From the NCBI GenBank assembly GCA_031276365.1, contig JAISNG010000074.1, positions 1 through 7,661 of the forward strand: DNA of 7,661 nt, read 5' to 3'. This document shows, piece by piece, positions 6,003-7,661 of the stretch; within the stretch, counting starts at the first letter, position 1; the number at the start of each line of letters is the position of its first letter. Source of the DNA: Campylobacteraceae bacterium (lineage in GTDB: Bacteria > Campylobacterota > Campylobacteria > Campylobacterales > Campylobacteraceae). The translations under genes and the position numbers were made by a program. The notes beneath the pieces are model-generated. The model was not told the DNA's origin, made no database searches, and saw only the letters and a program-made list of their open reading frames with translations.

Positions 6003-6457
6003 AACTCAAAATAGACGCGCTTGTACTTGCGCTTGGAGCGCCGTTATTGGTGGGCATTTATCATAAAAATATGTTGATAAAAACATATGCAAACGATGAG
6101 CCTTCAAGTGAAGCGCTGCCGAAAATATTCGATGAAATTTTGCGCATGTACTGCATAAACGGACTTTTTTATACAAATACTCCGGGCAGTTTTATGTCTA
6201 TAAAAGCAAGTTATGTTTTTTTAAAAAGTTTATCTATCGCGCTTGAAGCGCCCCTTTTTGCATGCGAAGGGTTTGTTTTCAACGGCAATGCTCCTATTAA
6301 GGCACTTGGCTCGCAATGGTTTTTTAAAGAAAAAGAGGGTATTGTTCTGAAGCAAAATCCAAAAGGCGAAACATCTTCGTTTGTTCTGCCCTTTAAGCTG
6401 GATAAAAATATATTCGGCATCGAGAGCGAACCTGTTTATATTTTACCTGCAGTTTAG
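5999..6457 (+). CDS. tsaB: Short TsaB-like protein (tRNA t6A biosynthesis), start uncertain
   Basis: TsaB partners TsaD in making N6-threonylcarbamoyladenosine at position 37 of tRNAs. The core here, YTNTPGSFMSIKASY followed by an Ala/Leu-rich helix, corresponds to the TsaB signature around GPGSFTGLR and places it in this ASKHA family. With the start used here it has 152 residues; E. coli TsaB has about 231, so most of the C-terminal half is absent, leaving mainly the half that dimerises with TsaD. The first conventional start is TTG at 6047 (GGAG eight bases upstream), but that would cut through the first beta strand: the upstream in-frame codons give IKLKIDALVLALGAPL, just what a TsaB N-terminus needs. 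The frame is closed by TGA at 5984 and offers only ATT (5993) or ATA (5999; AAAAGG seven bases upstream, overlapping the lpxC stop as ATAA). I chose ATA on homology. Its stop overlaps the thrB ribosome-binding site. Confidence 0.72.
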   Translation: MKLKIDALVLALGAPLLVGIYHKNMLIKTYANDEPSSEALPKIFDEILRMYCINGLFYTNTPGSFMSIKASYVFLKSLSIALEAPLFACEGFVFNGNAPIKALGSQWFFKEKEGIVLKQNPKGETSSFVLPFKLDKNIFGIESEPVYILPAV

Positions 6458-6465
6458 GAGAAAAG

Positions 6466-7356
6466 TTGAAAATTACGATAAAAGTTCCTGCAACAAGCGC
6501 AAATTTAGGGCCAGGATTTGATGCTTTGGGACTTGCGTTAAAACTTTATAACGAAAGCACGATAGAGACTTCAAGTTATTTTTCTATATCTGTAAAAGGC
6601 GAGGGCGGCGACAAGCCCTATATAAAGACAAACAATACATTTGTAAATATTTTTTACGATGTGTACAAAGAGCTTACGGGCAGGCGTGATAATTTCAGAT
6701 TTTCATTTTTTAACTCCATACCGTTTTCAAGAGGTTTGGGTAGTTCATCTGCAGTCATAACGGGTGCGATAGCCGCCGCTTATAAAATGGCAAATTTTGA
6801 TGTAAACAAAGAGCAGATTGTCAATCAAGCCCTCTCATATGAGTCCCATCCCGACAATATCACTCCCGCAGTTTACGGGGGTTTTATCTCCGCACTTGTT
6901 CATGAGGGTAAAGTCGTCAAGATAAAAAAAGAGATTCCAAACATTATAAAAGCCGTAGTCGTGATACCAAATGCCGCTATGTCCACAGAGCGTTCCAGGG
7001 CTGCATTGCCAAAAGAGTACAAAATAAAAGATGTTGTTTTCAACCTCTCTCATGCCGCGCTTTTAAGTTCGGCATTCATGAGCGAAAATTGGGATATGCT
7101 TAAAATCGCATCGGAAGATATGATACATGAAAATATCCGCATGAAAGCTTTGAGCGAACTTTTTGACGTAAGACGTATAGCTTACAGCGAAGGAGCGCTT
7201 CTAAGTACGCTTTCGGGCAGTGGTTCAAGCTTTTTAAATCTTACTTACGAAAAACATGTAAGCAAGCTTGCAAATACGTTAAAATCCTCATTTAAAGAGT
7301 TCAGAGTCATTGAACTTGAGATAGATAATGACGGATTTAGCATCTTAGAGCGATAA
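6466..7356 (+). CDS. thrB: ThrB, homoserine kinase
   Basis: Homoserine kinase phosphorylates L-homoserine with ATP, the penultimate step of threonine synthesis. The 296-residue protein has all GHMP-kinase motifs: KVPATSANLGPGFDALGLAL (6-25), the ATP-binding loop FSRGLGSSSA (87-96), SYESHPDNITPAVYGG (124-139), which is typical of ThrB within the superfamily, and the C-terminal glycine loop TLSGSGSS (248-255). The length matches the bacterial enzyme (about 300). The start is TTG at 6466, five bases after an AGGAG that overlaps the stop codon of the previous gene, which suggests coupled translation. ThrA, ThrC and other threonine genes are not in the window; this isolated position next to infB is, as I recall, usual in Campylobacterota. 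Confidence 0.95.
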   Translation: MKITIKVPATSANLGPGFDALGLALKLYNESTIETSSYFSISVKGEGGDKPYIKTNNTFVNIFYDVYKELTGRRDNFRFSFFNSIPFSRGLGSSSAVITGAIAAAYKMANFDVNKEQIVNQALSYESHPDNITPAVYGGFISALVHEGKVVKIKKEIPNIIKAVVVIPNAAMSTERSRAALPKEYKIKDVVFNLSHAALLSSAFMSENWDMLKIASEDMIHENIRMKALSELFDVRRIAYSEGALLSTLSGSGSSFLNLTYEKHVSKLANTLKSSFKEFRVIELEIDNDGFSILER

Positions 7357-7369
7357 AAACAGGAAATTT

Positions 7370-7378
7370 TGGTATAAT
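7370..7378 (+). promoter_or_regulatory. Extended -10 element TGGTATAAT at the start of ylxR
   Basis: A perfect TATAAT with a TGn extension lies between thrB and ylxR, ending one base before the ylxR ATG at 7380. A start point 6-8 bases downstream would lie inside the first ylxR codons, so a transcript from here would carry infB but not an intact ylxR start. It resembles the TGGTATAAA before lpxC. It may be a separate promoter for infB and later genes, or chance. Confidence 0.4.
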
Positions 7379-7379
7379 A

Positions 7380-7640
7380 ATGAGCGAAAAAAATAACCCC
7401 GTACGCATGTGTGTAATATGCAAAAGCCGTTTAAGTCAAAAATCTCTTTACAGATTTCAGGTAAAAGACGGCGTTTTAAAACCGTTTTGTAAAAGCGGGC
7501 GAAGTTTTTATATCTGTAAAGTATGCCTTGATGAAAATCAGCAGAAACTTATAAGAGTATTAAACAACAAATACAACCTAAACTTGCCTTATGTACCGAC
7601 ATATGGTGAAACTTTGAAGGAGATATCATTAAATGGTTGA
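7380..7640 (+). CDS. ylxR: YlxR/DUF448 family protein, likely RNA-binding
   Basis: This 86-residue basic protein belongs to the YlxR (DUF448) family, which sits beside infB in many bacteria. Its biochemical role is poorly defined; RNA binding and effects on RNase P have been proposed for homologues. The family core is visible: VRMCVICKSRLSQKSLYRF (8-26), a strand pair VKDGVLKPF (28-36), and GRSFYICKVCLDE (40-52), where most relatives have GRG. Cysteines C11/C14 and C46/C49 form two CxxC pairs that could bind zinc. The ATG at 7380 has only AGGAA 14 bases upstream, a weak and distant ribosome-binding site; the next in-frame ATG would cut the first CxxC motif. The end overlaps infB by eight bases. 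Confidence 0.85.
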   Translation: MSEKNNPVRMCVICKSRLSQKSLYRFQVKDGVLKPFCKSGRSFYICKVCLDENQQKLIRVLNNKYNLNLPYVPTYGETLKEISLNG

Positions 7641-7661
7641 AAAGGTAAAAATTGTAGAGAT
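7633..7661 (+). CDS. infB: Translation initiation factor IF-2, first nine codons
   Basis: An ATG at 7633 opens the frame MVEKVKIVE and runs off the window. AAGGAG at 7617-7622 lies ten bases upstream. The sequence fits the start of IF-2 from Campylobacterota, which begins with a short K/V/I-rich stretch leading into the IF2N domain, and infB is the expected gene after ylxR. IF-2 is the GTPase that brings initiator tRNA to the 30S ribosome. Only about 1% of the gene is present, so the call leans on gene order. Confidence 0.75.

Overview
The window looks like chromosomal DNA of a member of the Campylobacterota (Epsilonproteobacteria). The case rests on AT-rich sequence, a very short ExbB/ExbD pair, and the order M23 peptidase - lpxC - tsaB-like gene - thrB - ylxR - infB. 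From memory this is the order around lpxC and infB in Campylobacter jejuni and its free-living relatives. I see no insertion sequence, phage gene, CRISPR array, tRNA or rRNA. Genes are packed tightly, with overlaps of 8 to 20 bases.

Left part (1-2475, minus strand): exbB, exbD and tonB overlap in a row and encode the proton-driven complex that energises outer-membrane TonB-dependent receptors. 62 bases further along the same strand is the 5' part of a ten-helix DMT-family permease that closely resembles the biotin carrier YigM; it runs off the window at base 1. The exbB promoter carries a good candidate Fur box, so iron control of the energiser operon is likely.

Middle (2476-2712): a divergent intergenic region holding the exbB promoter with its Fur-like site, two perfect 14-bp palindromes, an unusually strong Shine-Dalgarno sequence with no obvious gene, and a TATAAT promoter for the plus-strand genes.

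Right part (2713-7661, plus strand): a DHH/DHHA1 phosphoesterase of the NrnA type, a membrane-anchored M23 peptidoglycan peptidase, lpxC (lipid A synthesis), a shortened TsaB-like protein, thrB (homoserine kinase), ylxR, and the first nine codons of infB. The genes form one co-directional block. Internal promoter-like sequences before lpxC and at the start of ylxR probably let parts of it be transcribed separately. The block mixes RNA and nucleotide turnover, wall cutting, lipid A synthesis, tRNA modification, threonine synthesis and translation initiation, so it is a housekeeping cluster rather than one pathway.

I did not find a new defence or mobile system. The points most worth checking are: the tsaB-like gene, which has no ATG/GTG/TTG able to supply its first beta strand and may start at ATA overlapping the lpxC stop; the run of three non-AUG starts (lpxC, tsaB-like, thrB); the orphan strong ribosome-binding sequence upstream of the DHH gene; and the ExbB channel, which seems to lack the glutamate known from E. 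coli.
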